Part shown: positions 53,212 through 62,086 of the stretch, one piece after another
Position numbering within the stretch: the first letter of the stretch is position 1
How the letters are laid out: the number at the start of each line of letters is the position of its first letter
Assembly (NCBI GenBank): GCA_017512725.1
Contig: JAFWEW010000032.1
Span: 124,001-188,000, forward strand
DNA: 64,000 nt
Direction: 5' to 3'
From: Solobacterium sp.
GTDB lineage: Bacteria; Bacillota_I; Bacilli_A; Erysipelotrichales; Erysipelotrichaceae
Notes under the pieces: model-generated
The model's input: only the letters and a program-made list of their open reading frames with translations
What the model was told of the DNA's origin: nothing
Databases searched by the model: none
Program-made: the position numbers and the translations under genes

Positions 53212-53907
53212 ATGAAACAGCCGGAAAGCTATAAAGTACTGGATGGAACCATGCTCAAGATCATCGCCATGATCAGTATGGTTTTTGATCATGCCGGAGA
53301 TATCTTTCTTCCAGGCGTGCTCTGGCCAAGAATGATCGGACGGCTGGCAATGCCGCTGTTTTCCTTCTGCATTGCCGAAGGCTATATTCATACACATGAT
53401 CGGAAACGGTATCTGATGCGGATGGGTATTTTCGCTCTGATCAGTGAAATACCATTTGATCTTGCGTTTACCGGAAAAATCGATTTTTCGCATCAGAATA
53501 TCATGCTGACGTATTTCCTTGCCGTTGTTTCCCTGATGCTCTATGACCGGATCACCGGAGAGGAGGAACATCCCGGTACCGGGAAGGTATTGCTTGGTGT
53601 TCTTGAAGTGCTTGCAATGGCGATTCTTGCGCTCGTACTGCGGGCAGATTATACCTGCTTTGCGGTCATCGCCGTATTCCTGTTCTATGTTCTGAAGAAT
53701 CGGAAACCGATCATAAGATGCGGGATCGGCGTGGCATTTCTGGCGCTTTCCCGTACGATGGGATATTACTGTACGACCGGGTTCAGTCTGATTCCGCTGC
53801 TGCTGTATAACGGGAAAAAGGGCAGGAATCTGAAGTGGCTGTTCTATAGTTTCTATCCGGGGCATCTGCTTCTGCTGTATCTGCTGAAGCTGATTATAAG
53901 GGCATAA
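53212..53907 (+). CDS. TraX family membrane protein
   Basis: The 231-residue protein has about seven hydrophobic segments and the TraX start 'LDGTMLKIIAMISMVFDHAG' with the conserved DH pair, then 'RLAMPLFSFCIAEGY'. TraX relatives include pilin acetylases, but chromosomal copies are of unknown function. It lies 12 bp after femX and is probably in the same transcript. Confidence 0.87.
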   Translation: MKQPESYKVLDGTMLKIIAMISMVFDHAGDIFLPGVLWPRMIGRLAMPLFSFCIAEGYIHTHDRKRYLMRMGIFALISEIPFDLAFTGKIDFSHQNIMLTYFLAVVSLMLYDRITGEEEHPGTGKVLLGVLEVLAMAILALVLRADYTCFAVIAVFLFYVLKNRKPIIRCGIGVAFLALSRTMGYYCTTGFSLIPLLLYNGKKGRNLKWLFYSFYPGHLLLLYLLKLIIRA

Positions 53908-53941
53908 TCAAAACAGAAAGATTGTTATCTATGAAATGAAA

Positions 53942-53981
53942 AATCCGGATCAGAAGCAGGATCTACTTCCGTTCCGGATTT
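53942..53981. terminator. Convergent terminator between traX and gltX-femX
   Basis: AATCCGGA (53942-53949) pairs with TCCGGATT (53973-53980). The right arm includes the last codons of the minus-strand femX gene, and on the minus strand the stem runs into TTTTTCATTT. Confidence 0.6.
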
Positions 53982-55204
53982 CGTTTGCGATAGCGCAGTT
54001 TCCAGTATTTATGACGGGCACGTACTTCCAGGGATTTTTCCTTCCGGAACCTCCGGTAAGCCGCTTCTTTCAGTACATAGTCAAACTCTCCGATCTGTTC
54101 GATAAATTCCGGACCAAACGAGCGTTTATAGGCATACAGCCCGTATTCCGGATCGTCTTTTGAAGCAGTGCCGGAGAATCCGCACATATCATAGCGGGTG
54201 ACACCCCGTGCTTTCATATCTTTGATCGCAAATACATGCAGGTTGTCGACCGGTTTGATAAAGTTGAATTCCTTGTGATTATACGTATACAGGTCCCAGC
54301 TCATATCCCCGTAGTTGAGGAACAGACCGGCTGCGATCGGAAGGGAAGCTCCGTATTTCAGATACAGCTCCTTGGCATGCGCCAGATCTTTTTCCTTGGC
54401 AGCACGTGCTTCCGGATCCTTGCGGTATTTTTTGGAATTCAGTTCCTGCTCAATGCCGACGATCATTTCTTCGAGACTGATCTCTGTTACATACAGCCGG
54501 GCATGGCTGCCAAAACACTTCAGCAGGGATTCAAAGAAGGCTCTGGTATGCGGCCGGAACCCATCCTGCTGGCTGAGCATGGTTTCAAACTGCATCAGCG
54601 AATCGAGATCACTGGCATCACCAAGACGTGTACGGACCCCGCTGATCCGGTGTCGGTTCAGACTTGTCTTACGCGGTTTGGAAAACCGGCTGATGATCTC
54701 CTCCATGGATCCGGAGATATCGATGATCAGCGTGAACCGGTTCGTCCAGCTGCCGTCATAGGCATAGTTGTACCCGCGGTGAAGATACCCGAGATCGATT
54801 AACTGCGTTGTCAGAAATTCATTGTTGATTTCATCGGTTTTTTCACCGGTGATCGTACGGCTGACCCGGATCACATCCGGATCCACCCGCAGAAACTGTA
54901 CATTTTCATTTCTGGCATATTCCTTCAGACTTGCGAATACATCATTTCTTAAGACCGCATCCGTATAGTCAAGGCAGGGGCCTTTCGGGATGTACAGATA
55001 GTTATGCCCGAGGAAGGAGCCGGACAGTACCATCGCGGTTGCACAGATCACCTGTGACTGAAAGAACCCAAGGCAGGTATAATGCATATTCTCTGTTTCG
55101 GATTTGAACCTGCCCCAGCTGGACGTCTTCATATAATGGACAAAAGGACTCTTTGATACAAAAGAGTCCAGTTCCTGATCGGTTATGACCCGACGTTCCA
55201 GCAT
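53963..55204 (-). CDS. FemX/FemAB-type peptidoglycan branch ligase, second copy
   Basis: The 413-residue protein has the same layout as the one at 51970: an N-terminal GNAT half with 'YLYIPKGPCLDYTDA', a helical insert near 255-290, and a C-terminal half with 'DMSWDLYTYNHKE' and 'RYDMCGFSGTASKDDPEYGL'. Two paralogues may add successive residues to the interpeptide bridge, as FemA and FemB do. It is 3 bp after gltX and likely co-transcribed with it. Confidence 0.88.
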   Translation of the reverse strand: MLERRVITDQELDSFVSKSPFVHYMKTSSWGRFKSETENMHYTCLGFFQSQVICATAMVLSGSFLGHNYLYIPKGPCLDYTDAVLRNDVFASLKEYARNENVQFLRVDPDVIRVSRTITGEKTDEINNEFLTTQLIDLGYLHRGYNYAYDGSWTNRFTLIIDISGSMEEIISRFSKPRKTSLNRHRISGVRTRLGDASDLDSLMQFETMLSQQDGFRPHTRAFFESLLKCFGSHARLYVTEISLEEMIVGIEQELNSKKYRKDPEARAAKEKDLAHAKELYLKYGASLPIAAGLFLNYGDMSWDLYTYNHKEFNFIKPVDNLHVFAIKDMKARGVTRYDMCGFSGTASKDDPEYGLYAYKRSFGPEFIEQIGEFDYVLKEAAYRRFRKEKSLEVRARHKYWKLRYRKRNPERK

Positions 55205-55207
55205 GCG

Positions 55208-56662
55208 TCAGTTCTCCAGCTGTGCAATGGAACTGCGGAGTCTGCGCAGGGTTTCTTCCTTGCCGAAAATATCTGCGAGTTCGATCGCTCCGCCCGGGGT
55301 AGACTGTTTGCCGGAGATTGCCACCCGAAGCGGGAAGAGCACCTGTCCGTTTTTCTTTCCGAGTTTAGCAGGGAGTTCCATCAGCTTTTCATGCAGAACT
55401 TCTGCATTCCAGTCATCAATTCCTTCCAGCAGTTCAAGACAGGCCTTCAGGGATTCCAGTGCAATCTCCGGTGTGGTTTTCATCTTCTTGTTGATATAGA
55501 GATCGTTGGAATAAGCAGGGAAGTCATCAAAGAAATCCAGCATCGGTGCGATCTCCGTCAGGGTATTGGCACGCTGCTGTACGACTGCCGCAATCTTTTT
55601 CAGATCATATGGTTTTTTGACCGCTTCTGCGATATAGTCTTTTGTCAGTTCGTAATAGGAATCGAGATCCATGCCTCTGAGCCATAGACCGTTGATCGAA
55701 GTCAGCTTGACCGGATCAAAGATGGCCCCGTTCTGACCGATGTGTTTTACATTAAATGCCTTTACAAGTTCATCCAGGGTAAAGATCTCCTGATTGTCTT
55801 CCGGGCTCCAGCCAAGCATGGCAATGTAGTTCAATACCGCTTCCGGCAGATACCCCTTGGCCATCAGATCCTGGAAGGAGGCATCGCCGTTTCGCTTGGA
55901 AAGCTTGCTGTGTTCATCTTTCATGACCGGCGGGCAGTGAATATAGCGCGGTTTCTCCCAGCCGAATGCATCATAGATCAGATTGTATTTCGGGGTAGAA
56001 GAAAGGTATTCCATACCGCGTACCACATCGGTAATGCCCATCAGATGGTCATCTACGACATTGGCAAAGTTATAGGTAGGGAAGCCATCACTCTTGATCA
56101 GTACCTGTTCATCGAGAATACTGTTGTCTACTTCGATATGACCGAATACCTCATCCTCAAAGGATGTTGTACCTTCTGCAGGAATGGTCTGACGGATGAC
56201 AAACGGTTCTCCCGCATCCACTCTTGCCTGTGCTTCTTCTCTGGAAAGACTGCGGCAGGGGTCAATAAACTTAATATCCTGACCGCTTGCCTCATGTTCT
56301 GCACGCTGTTTTGCAATATCCTCTTCATTGCAGAAACAGTAATGCGCACCTCCGCATTCAATCAGTTTCTTTGCATACTCCATGTAGAGACCGGATTTCA
56401 CCCGTTCGCTCTGTACATACGGCCCGACCGGACCGCCGACATCCGGTCCTTCATCGTGTTTCAGACCGCAGTCTTTCATGGTGTTGTAAATAATATCGGT
56501 AGCGCCTTCCACGAGACGGCCCTGATCGGTATCTTCAATACGGAGAATAAATACCCCATCAGGGTCTTTCTTCGCGATCAGATAGGCCCAAAGGGCGGTT
56601 CTCAGATTTCCGATATGCATATAGCCGGTCGGACTCGGCGCAAATCTTGTACGAATTGCCAT
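55208..56662 (-). CDS. gltX: Glutamyl-tRNA synthetase
   Basis: The 484-residue class I synthetase has the HIGH-like motif 'APSPTGYMHIGNLRTAL' and the KMSKS-like 'SKLSKRNGD'. It charges tRNA-Glu, and usually tRNA-Gln, in Firmicutes. A tRNA-Glu and a tRNA-Gln gene are both within 6 kb. The start follows AAAGGAG. The 5' leader is only about 22 nt, so there is no T-box. Confidence 0.97.
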   Translation of the reverse strand: MAIRTRFAPSPTGYMHIGNLRTALWAYLIAKKDPDGVFILRIEDTDQGRLVEGATDIIYNTMKDCGLKHDEGPDVGGPVGPYVQSERVKSGLYMEYAKKLIECGGAHYCFCNEEDIAKQRAEHEASGQDIKFIDPCRSLSREEAQARVDAGEPFVIRQTIPAEGTTSFEDEVFGHIEVDNSILDEQVLIKSDGFPTYNFANVVDDHLMGITDVVRGMEYLSSTPKYNLIYDAFGWEKPRYIHCPPVMKDEHSKLSKRNGDASFQDLMAKGYLPEAVLNYIAMLGWSPEDNQEIFTLDELVKAFNVKHIGQNGAIFDPVKLTSINGLWLRGMDLDSYYELTKDYIAEAVKKPYDLKKIAAVVQQRANTLTEIAPMLDFFDDFPAYSNDLYINKKMKTTPEIALESLKACLELLEGIDDWNAEVLHEKLMELPAKLGKKNGQVLFPLRVAISGKQSTPGGAIELADIFGKEETLRRLRSSIAQLEN

Positions 56663-56690
56663 AAATAACTCCTTTTAATACTGCCTGTTC

Positions 56691-56719
56691 ATTCTATCGC
56701 AATCATGTTTCTTTCTCAA
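56691..56719 (-). promoter_or_regulatory. Promoter of gltX-femX
   Basis: TTGAGA (56714-56719), a 17-bp spacer and TAGAAT (56691-56696) read towards gltX. Confidence 0.65.
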
Positions 56720-56874
56720 TTGACAGAACCGTGGATAATGGAACTGAACTTCATATAAAGTTTTGCAGAAGAAGACGTTCCTATGGAATTCCGCTTCCGA
56801 ACAAGCTAATATATGTATGGTTCTGCAGAACAGCTGCAGATCAGATACCAGATACGGCATAAAGGAGGTTGCTT

Positions 56875-57030
56875 ATGAACGAGAAAAAGAAAGACCTGAA
56901 ACAGAACACCGAACTGAAATCCAGCAACAAATTACTTCTGGATGATGATCTTCTTGATGCGGTAAGCGGCGGTGCAACGCAGGGCAAGAATACCGGCGGA
57001 GACAATCCGATCTTCCGCCCGAAGAAGTAA
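56875..57030 (+). CDS. Small peptide with double-glycine leader (putative RiPP or bacteriocin precursor)
   Basis: The 51-residue peptide has a Lys/Glu/Gln-rich N-terminus and the leader end 'LLLDDDLLDAVSGG'. This matches the L-x(4)-L-x(2)-V-x-G-G pattern cut by C39 peptidase transporters; the cut would follow Gly33. The remaining 18-residue core has no cysteine, ends FRPKK and is Gly/Asn-rich. The AAAGGAGG ribosome-binding site 6-7 bp before the ATG is among the best in the window, which supports real translation. No transporter, modifying enzyme or immunity gene lies nearby. It could also be a peptide pheromone. Confidence 0.65.
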   Translation: MNEKKKDLKQNTELKSSNKLLLDDDLLDAVSGGATQGKNTGGDNPIFRPKK

Positions 57031-57043
57031 TTATACGCATCCG

Positions 57044-57091
57044 ACCCGATAACCAAATAAGATCCGGTTCAGACGAATCGGGTTTTATTTT
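57044..57091 (+). terminator. Possible terminator after the double-glycine peptide
   Basis: ACCCGAT (57044-57050) pairs with ATCGGGT (57077-57083) across a 26-base loop, followed by TTTTATTTT. Confidence 0.5.
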
Positions 57092-57137
57092 GCCCAAAAT
57101 GGCAGCATGAAATGACTGGTAAATAATGCTGCCTGGG

Positions 57138-57167
57138 AATAAAAACAGGGGAACCTTTGGTCCCCTG
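57138..57167 (-). terminator. Intrinsic terminator of the DUF308 gene
   Basis: On the minus strand CAGGGGA pairs with TCCCCTG around a short loop and runs into TTTTTATT. Confidence 0.75.
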
Positions 57168-57199
57168 CAATAGTGCTTATATAGAACTAATTGAATTTC

Positions 57200-57943
57200 T
57201 TATTTGTCTGTTTTTGTATCATCAGGTGTTTCGATCGGAATGATCTTCACATCCTCAGCATTCTCAGCCGGTACCGCTTCTACCGTTTCTACTGGTTCTT
57301 TCTGAACTTTTTCTTCAGCAGCTCTGATCTGTTCTGCAGCTTCCTGACGGACCCTCTCTGCCATACTGGCAACTTCTTCAACACGATCATTGATTTCCTG
57401 TTCCACTTCATCAACGGTCTGCTGGATAAATCCAACTGCAGTCCCTAATGTCAGGAAATCGATGCCGCACTGAATCTCCCACATGCCAATGAGAACACCA
57501 ATGCTCACTGCGGCTGTGGATGGATAGATAAACGAATAGATACCAAGAATGACACTGAGCAGACCGCTGATGAAAAGCAGAACCCAGCGGTTGTTAAAGA
57601 ACCGTGTCTTCACTGAATAGTAAACCGTGATGCATCCCTTGACCAAGAACCATGCGGCAGTCAGAAACAGTACAATGCGATCCAGACCCAGCAGGCCTTC
57701 GGATGCAGTATTGCCCGGACGGAACAGATAAACAAAGCCGATAATAACGGATGCAATGCTGATGAGGAATTCCGGGACAAGCGCTCTCCGCTTGAAGAAC
57801 CGGATAATTCCATAGATGCCGTAGACAAGCAGAATAGCCGCAAAGAATGCCATCACACTGAAGTAGGTATTGACCGGAGTGGTTATGCAGATGACACCGC
57901 CGATGATAAATATAATACCGAGAATAATACTTGCAATTGCCAT
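57200..57943 (-). CDS. DUF308/HdeD-like membrane protein with acidic tail
   Basis: The 247-residue protein has six hydrophobic segments in the first 175 residues with repeated 'IASIILGIIFIIGGVICI'-type text, as in the HdeD family. The last 70 residues are charged, starting near 'DEVEQEINDRVEEV' (a coiled coil), then acidic to the end. HdeD relatives act in acid or envelope stress, but most are unstudied. AAAGGGGA precedes the ATG. Confidence 0.8.
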   Translation of the reverse strand: MAIASIILGIIFIIGGVICITTPVNTYFSVMAFFAAILLVYGIYGIIRFFKRRALVPEFLISIASVIIGFVYLFRPGNTASEGLLGLDRIVLFLTAAWFLVKGCITVYYSVKTRFFNNRWVLLFISGLLSVILGIYSFIYPSTAAVSIGVLIGMWEIQCGIDFLTLGTAVGFIQQTVDEVEQEINDRVEEVASMAERVRQEAAEQIRAAEEKVQKEPVETVEAVPAENAEDVKIIPIETPDDTKTDK

Positions 57944-58113
57944 AATTTAATCCCCTTTCTGAATGGTCATTGCCATACACTCTTTCTATATTGCATTCAA
58001 AAACAGTTCGACGCAAGCAGGAATTCTATATAAGCTGCGGTAATAACGTCCGGGATGTACCGGCGGATAATGATAGCCTGCAGTTCTTTTGGTTTAAACG
58101 TATGAATGTTTCA

Positions 58114-58959
58114 TCAGATTTCAATGCTTGTGCACGGATATTGAATCAGACAATTGACATCATGTGCTTCGCAGTACTTTGCCAGTTTATAGAACACAAC
58201 ATCTGTCTTTTCAATTAATCTGGGCATACCCTCAACAGGCTTTTCCAATGAAGCGAAGAAATTGTCCCAGTGAACCGGTATCACCAGACGGGCCTTTGTC
58301 TTCTCCGCTGTTTCTGCAAAAAATGTTCTTTCCGTGTCTTCATCTGCTTTTGCAAGACCGGCAACCCCGAGAAACAGTACATCTGCCCGTATCCCGTCCA
58401 GCTGTCCTTCGATGTAGTTGAAGCTGGGACGGATCAGGATTTTCTGGTCTCCATGTTCTACGAAAAAGTCATAGGAACCGCCTTCTTTGTAATCCCGGGG
58501 GCTTACAGGCTGTACAAGCGGCTTTTCAATCGGTACACCCAGATCATTGTTCAAAATAGTTGGTTTTGAGTGCAGCGATTTTATGATCCGGATTTTATAG
58601 TCACCGATGGTATATTTGCTTTCATCCTGGAATACCACCGTCTTCTCTTCCGGAATGCCTTCGCCGAGCGCGACATTTTTCGCAGAACTGCTGCCATAGA
58701 TCATTGCCCCGCACTTTCCCGCAACATATGGCGCATCCATAACATGGTCATGGTGTGTATGTGAGATGAAGATGGCACGCAGTCTGTCGATATGGTGGAG
58801 ACCGATCAGTCTGTCACAGAGCACGGTATTTGTTTTAACACGTGCACCAGCGATGTATTGGAAAAGGGATGGCCTGGTAAAATGAGAATCAAATAAGATC
58901 TGGTCCTTCCCGTCATCAAACAAAAGCGTTGTTGTCCCAAAATAAGTAATCTTCAGCAT
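58114..58959 (-). CDS. MBL-fold metal-dependent hydrolase
   Basis: The 281-residue protein has the metallo-beta-lactamase fold with 'FISHTHHDHVMDA' (the HxHxDH metal motif) and a later 'RLVIPVHWDNFF' His. It is of the UlaG/UPF0173-like type; substrate is unknown. GTG 58974 is open upstream, but ATG 58959 (MLKITYFG) has AGAGGAAC before it. It lies between the DUF308 gene and a tRNA with no clear operon partner. Confidence 0.83.
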   Translation of the reverse strand: MLKITYFGTTTLLFDDGKDQILFDSHFTRPSLFQYIAGARVKTNTVLCDRLIGLHHIDRLRAIFISHTHHDHVMDAPYVAGKCGAMIYGSSSAKNVALGEGIPEEKTVVFQDESKYTIGDYKIRIIKSLHSKPTILNNDLGVPIEKPLVQPVSPRDYKEGGSYDFFVEHGDQKILIRPSFNYIEGQLDGIRADVLFLGVAGLAKADEDTERTFFAETAEKTKARLVIPVHWDNFFASLEKPVEGMPRLIEKTDVVFYKLAKYCEAHDVNCLIQYPCTSIEI

Positions 58960-59054
58960 ACATGTTCCTCTCACTGTTTTTTATATACAACGAACAATCT
59001 CAAATCAAACAACTCTGCAGAATGCCATAATGGAATCTGCCATTTTCTATTGTA

Positions 59055-59084
59055 TAAAAAAACAGCTCCGGTATCTCCGGAGCT
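59055..59084 (-). terminator. Intrinsic terminator after tRNA-Gln
   Basis: On the minus strand AGCTCCGG pairs with CCGGAGCT around AGATA and ends with a GTTTTTTT run. Confidence 0.85.
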
Positions 59085-59092
59085 ATCCTGAG

Positions 59093-59165
59093 CTGGGGTA
59101 GAGAGATTCGAACTCCCGAAATGACTGGTTCAGAGCCAGTTGCCTTACCGCTTGGCTATACCCCA
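59093..59165 (-). tRNA. tRNA-Gln (anticodon CTG)
   Basis: The minus-strand cloverleaf has acceptor TGGGGTA/TACCCCA, a D arm, anticodon stem ACTGG/CCAGT with loop CTCTGAA, and the T arm GGGAGTTCGAATCTC(T). Anticodon CTG reads CAG (Gln). No CCA is encoded. It is followed by a terminator, so it is a single-gene unit. Confidence 0.92.
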
Positions 59166-59285
59166 ATACGCAAAAGTTATTATAACTGCTGTATATCTTT
59201 TTGCAAGTATTTTTTTGAATTCACTTCTCTCAACAGAACCGTACTTTCGAATTATAATTGTTCCAATGAAAACAGGGAGGTTCCT

Positions 59286-59822
59286 ATGAAGAAAATTCTC
59301 GTAGTCGTAGATATGCAGAAAGATTTTGTGGACGGCAGTCTCGGTTCAAAAGAAGCTGTTGCGATCCTGGAAAACGTAAAGAAGAAAATCGAATCCTATC
59401 CGATCGAACAGGTCTATGCCACACTCGATACCCATCATGCGGATTATCTTTCAACCAACGAAGGAAAACACCTGCCGGTCGAGCATTGCATTGAAGGCAC
59501 CGACGGCTGGATGATCCATGAATCGCTTCGGGATGTGATCAAAGGCGCCACCCTTGTAACAAAGCCGACCTTTGGTTCCATGGAACTGGCAGAGATCCTG
59601 AAGAAAGAAAACGAGAAAGAGCCGATCCAGGTGGAACTGATCGGTCTCTGTACCGATATCTGCGTTGTTTCCAATGCACTTCTGATCAAGGCAGCGATGC
59701 CGGAGATCGATGTATTTGTAGATGCGGACTGCTGCGCAGGGGTTACACCTGCAAAACATGAGGCAGCTCTTGAAACCATGCGTTCCTGCCAGATCGAGGT
59801 GACCGGTGGGAACCCTGATTAA
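59286..59822 (+). CDS. Cysteine hydrolase of the isochorismatase/nicotinamidase family
   Basis: The 178-residue protein has the triad Asp9 ('VVDMQKDFVDG'), Lys93 ('TKPTFGS') and Cys126 ('CTDICVV'), and a DTHHADY segment that can bind a metal as in nicotinamidase. The 'HCIEGTDGW' phrase also fits PncA. Nicotinamidase is therefore likely but not sure. A TATAAT near 59251 and GGGAGG before ATG 59286 mark the start; a longer frame upstream overlaps the tRNA. It overlaps the next gene by 17 bp. Confidence 0.85.
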   Translation: MKKILVVVDMQKDFVDGSLGSKEAVAILENVKKKIESYPIEQVYATLDTHHADYLSTNEGKHLPVEHCIEGTDGWMIHESLRDVIKGATLVTKPTFGSMELAEILKKENEKEPIQVELIGLCTDICVVSNALLIKAAMPEIDVFVDADCCAGVTPAKHEAALETMRSCQIEVTGGNPD

Positions 59823-60525
59823 CTGTATTGCCATTATTGCCGGCGGGATTATCGGTCTTCTGCTAGGAAAACTGATTCCGGAACGGGTCCAGAATACGGT
59901 TCTTAAGGCAAATGGTGCCGCAGTCATCGTACTTGGTCTCTGCGGCGTTATGAAACAGATGCTGGTCATGCACAATGGTGTCCTGGAAGTGCAGGGCACC
60001 TTTAACATGATTCTTTCGATTTGTCTTGGCGCATTGATCGGAGAATGGATCGACCTGGAATCGGGTATTGAATCCTTTGGGGAATGGCTGAAACAGAAAA
60101 CCGGAAGCGCAAAGGATCCGGCATTTACCGATGCGTTTCTGACCGCATCTCTCACGGTATCGATCGGTGCGATGGCCATCGTCGGTGCCATTGAAGACGG
60201 CATTCATGGGGATTCTTCCATTCTGATCTCCAAGGCCATCCTTGACTTTATGATCATTGTGCTGATGAGCGCATCGATGGGCAGGGGAGCACTGTTTTCC
60301 TTTGTGCCGGTCGGTATCCTGCAGGGAATGGTTACGCTGCTTGCGATTGCGCTGAAAGGCATCTTTACGGAAACCGCACTGGCTGCGATTTCCATGTGCG
60401 GCAATGTAATCATCAGTCTGGTCGGCGTCAATCTCCTGTTTGGGAAAACGATCAAGGTTGCCAACCTCCTGCCGGGACTGATCCTGACCGTTCTGTTTTC
60501 CTGGCTGACCGGAGGTCTGTTATGA
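59806..60525 (+). CDS. DUF554 family membrane protein (YdfK/YqgA-like)
   Basis: The 239-residue protein has about six membrane segments and the family start 'GTLINCIAIIAGGIIGLLLG', then 'GALIGEWIDLESGIE' and 'GVNLLFGKTIKVANLLPGL'. DUF554 proteins are widespread and of unknown function. The GTG-type/ATG start lies within the end of the cysteine hydrolase gene, and the stop overlaps the HD gene in ATGA. Confidence 0.87.
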   Translation: MGTLINCIAIIAGGIIGLLLGKLIPERVQNTVLKANGAAVIVLGLCGVMKQMLVMHNGVLEVQGTFNMILSICLGALIGEWIDLESGIESFGEWLKQKTGSAKDPAFTDAFLTASLTVSIGAMAIVGAIEDGIHGDSSILISKAILDFMIIVLMSASMGRGALFSFVPVGILQGMVTLLAIALKGIFTETALAAISMCGNVIISLVGVNLLFGKTIKVANLLPGLILTVLFSWLTGGLL

Positions 60526-61499
60526 AGAATCTCTACCAGGAGTTCAATCTTCCGGATTCGGTTATAGAAGCCTGCCAGAGTGAGGCAATGAAACGGATTC
60601 AGAAGATCGATATGAACTGCGGGCTGAACTATACCCGCTTTCCGGTTTTCTCTTCCATGGAGCCTTATACCCGGTATGAACACAGTGTCGGTGTCGCGGC
60701 ACTGATCTATCACTTTACGCAGGATGAGATCCAGGCACTGGCCGGTCTCTTTCATGATATTTCCACGCCGGTGTTTTCCCATGTCGTGGATTTCATGAAG
60801 GGAGACCATATGATACAGGAGACAACAGAAAGCCCGACCGTTTCCTTTATTCAGAATGATCCTGTGATCATGGATATCCTATCCAGACGGAGCATCCTGC
60901 TGGAACAGGTTTCGGATTATCACCGCTATCCGATCGCTGACAACGACAGCCCGAAACTCTCTTGTGACCGGCTGGAATATACGCTCGGCAATATGGTCAA
61001 CTACAGGTTCGTACAAAGCGATACGGTAACCGCATTCCTTCAGAATCTTCAGATTGGGCGCAATGAAAAGGGGATCGAAGAACTGGTGTTTCAGGATGCG
61101 GATACTGCACTGAACTTTGCACAGCTGGCACTGCGGTGCGGCAGGATCTATTCGGGGGAAGAAGACCGGTATGCCATGGAAACCCTTGCACTGCTTCTGA
61201 AAAAAGCGGTTGCCAAGGGCATCCTTACCGAAGACGATCTGTATACCACTGAAGAACTTGTTATCCGGAAGCTGGAAGACAGTGATTTAAAAGAAGCGTG
61301 GCATTGGTTCTGCGGACTCTGTAAAATCACAGAGGGAAGGCCGGATGACGGTCTCAACATCAACGCCAAGCGCCGTTACATTGACCCATTGATCCAGGAT
61401 CAGGGCAGAGTAAGTGAAGTATTTGATTCGTTCCGCAAAGAAGCAGAACAGTTTGTAAATGAGAGTTATGATAAATGGCTGAAAGGAATCTCCGTATGA
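60522..61499 (+). CDS. HD-domain phosphohydrolase
   Basis: The 325-residue protein has an HD fold with 'YTRYEHSVGVAALIYHF' (first His) and 'AGLFHDISTPVFSHVVD' (the HD pair), then a helical C-terminal region. It is similar in layout to dGTPase-like HD proteins. The frame is open from 60396, but ATG 60522 in the ATGA overlap with DUF554 is the likely start. The stop overlaps rdgB the same way. Confidence 0.85.
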   Translation: MKNLYQEFNLPDSVIEACQSEAMKRIQKIDMNCGLNYTRFPVFSSMEPYTRYEHSVGVAALIYHFTQDEIQALAGLFHDISTPVFSHVVDFMKGDHMIQETTESPTVSFIQNDPVIMDILSRRSILLEQVSDYHRYPIADNDSPKLSCDRLEYTLGNMVNYRFVQSDTVTAFLQNLQIGRNEKGIEELVFQDADTALNFAQLALRCGRIYSGEEDRYAMETLALLLKKAVAKGILTEDDLYTTEELVIRKLEDSDLKEAWHWFCGLCKITEGRPDDGLNINAKRRYIDPLIQDQGRVSEVFDSFRKEAEQFVNESYDKWLKGISV

Positions 61500-62086
61500 A
61501 GAAAATCGTTATTGCCAGCGGCAATCAGGGAAAGATCCGGGAGTTTAAGCAGATGCTGGAACCGGAAGGATATGAAGTGCTGACACTGAAGGATCTGCCC
61601 GATCCGGTGGAACCGGAAGAAACCGGTACAACCTTCCAGGAAAACGCAGTACTCAAGGCAAAGGCCGTAACGGACCGTTATGGCCTGGAAGCGATCGCAG
61701 ATGACAGCGGCATTTCCATTGCCTGCCTGAAAGAAGAACCGGGGATCCACAGTGCCCGCTGGCTCGGGCACGATACCCCGTATGATGTTAAAAATGCAAA
61801 AGTGCTGGAACTCGTTGACGGACACGAAGACCGGACTGCGCACTATTCCTGTGCGATTGCCTGGTGCAGCCCGGACCGGGAACCGGTCGTCTTCTTTGAC
61901 ACCTGGTACGGCGAGATTGCAAAAGAACCGCAGGGGGAAAACGGGTTTGGCTATGACCCGATCTTCTATGTGCCGGAAGCCGGAAAGACAGCGGCACAGA
62001 TGACCTATGAAGAAAAGAACGCGGTATCGCACCGCGGAAAAGCACTTCGGAAACTGGAGGCATGGCTGCGTGAACAAAACAAATAA
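61496..62086 (+). CDS. rdgB: Non-canonical purine NTP pyrophosphatase (RdgB/HAM1)
   Basis: The 196-residue enzyme hydrolyses ITP, XTP and their deoxy forms. It has the N-terminal 'VIASGNQGKIREFKQ', 'TTFQENAVLKAKAV', 'AIADDSGISI' and 'GFGYDPIFYVP', all RdgB landmarks. The ATG at 61496 lies in an ATGA overlap with the HD gene; the frame is open slightly further. An HD-type nucleotidase before it suits a nucleotide-cleaning unit. Confidence 0.96.
   Translation: MKKIVIASGNQGKIREFKQMLEPEGYEVLTLKDLPDPVEPEETGTTFQENAVLKAKAVTDRYGLEAIADDSGISIACLKEEPGIHSARWLGHDTPYDVKNAKVLELVDGHEDRTAHYSCAIAWCSPDREPVVFFDTWYGEIAKEPQGENGFGYDPIFYVPEAGKTAAQMTYEEKNAVSHRGKALRKLEAWLREQNK

Noticed and set aside
56663..56874. T-box riboswitch before gltX
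   Set aside because: The TTGAGA/TAGAAT promoter leaves only about 22 nt of leader, and no T-box sequence is seen.
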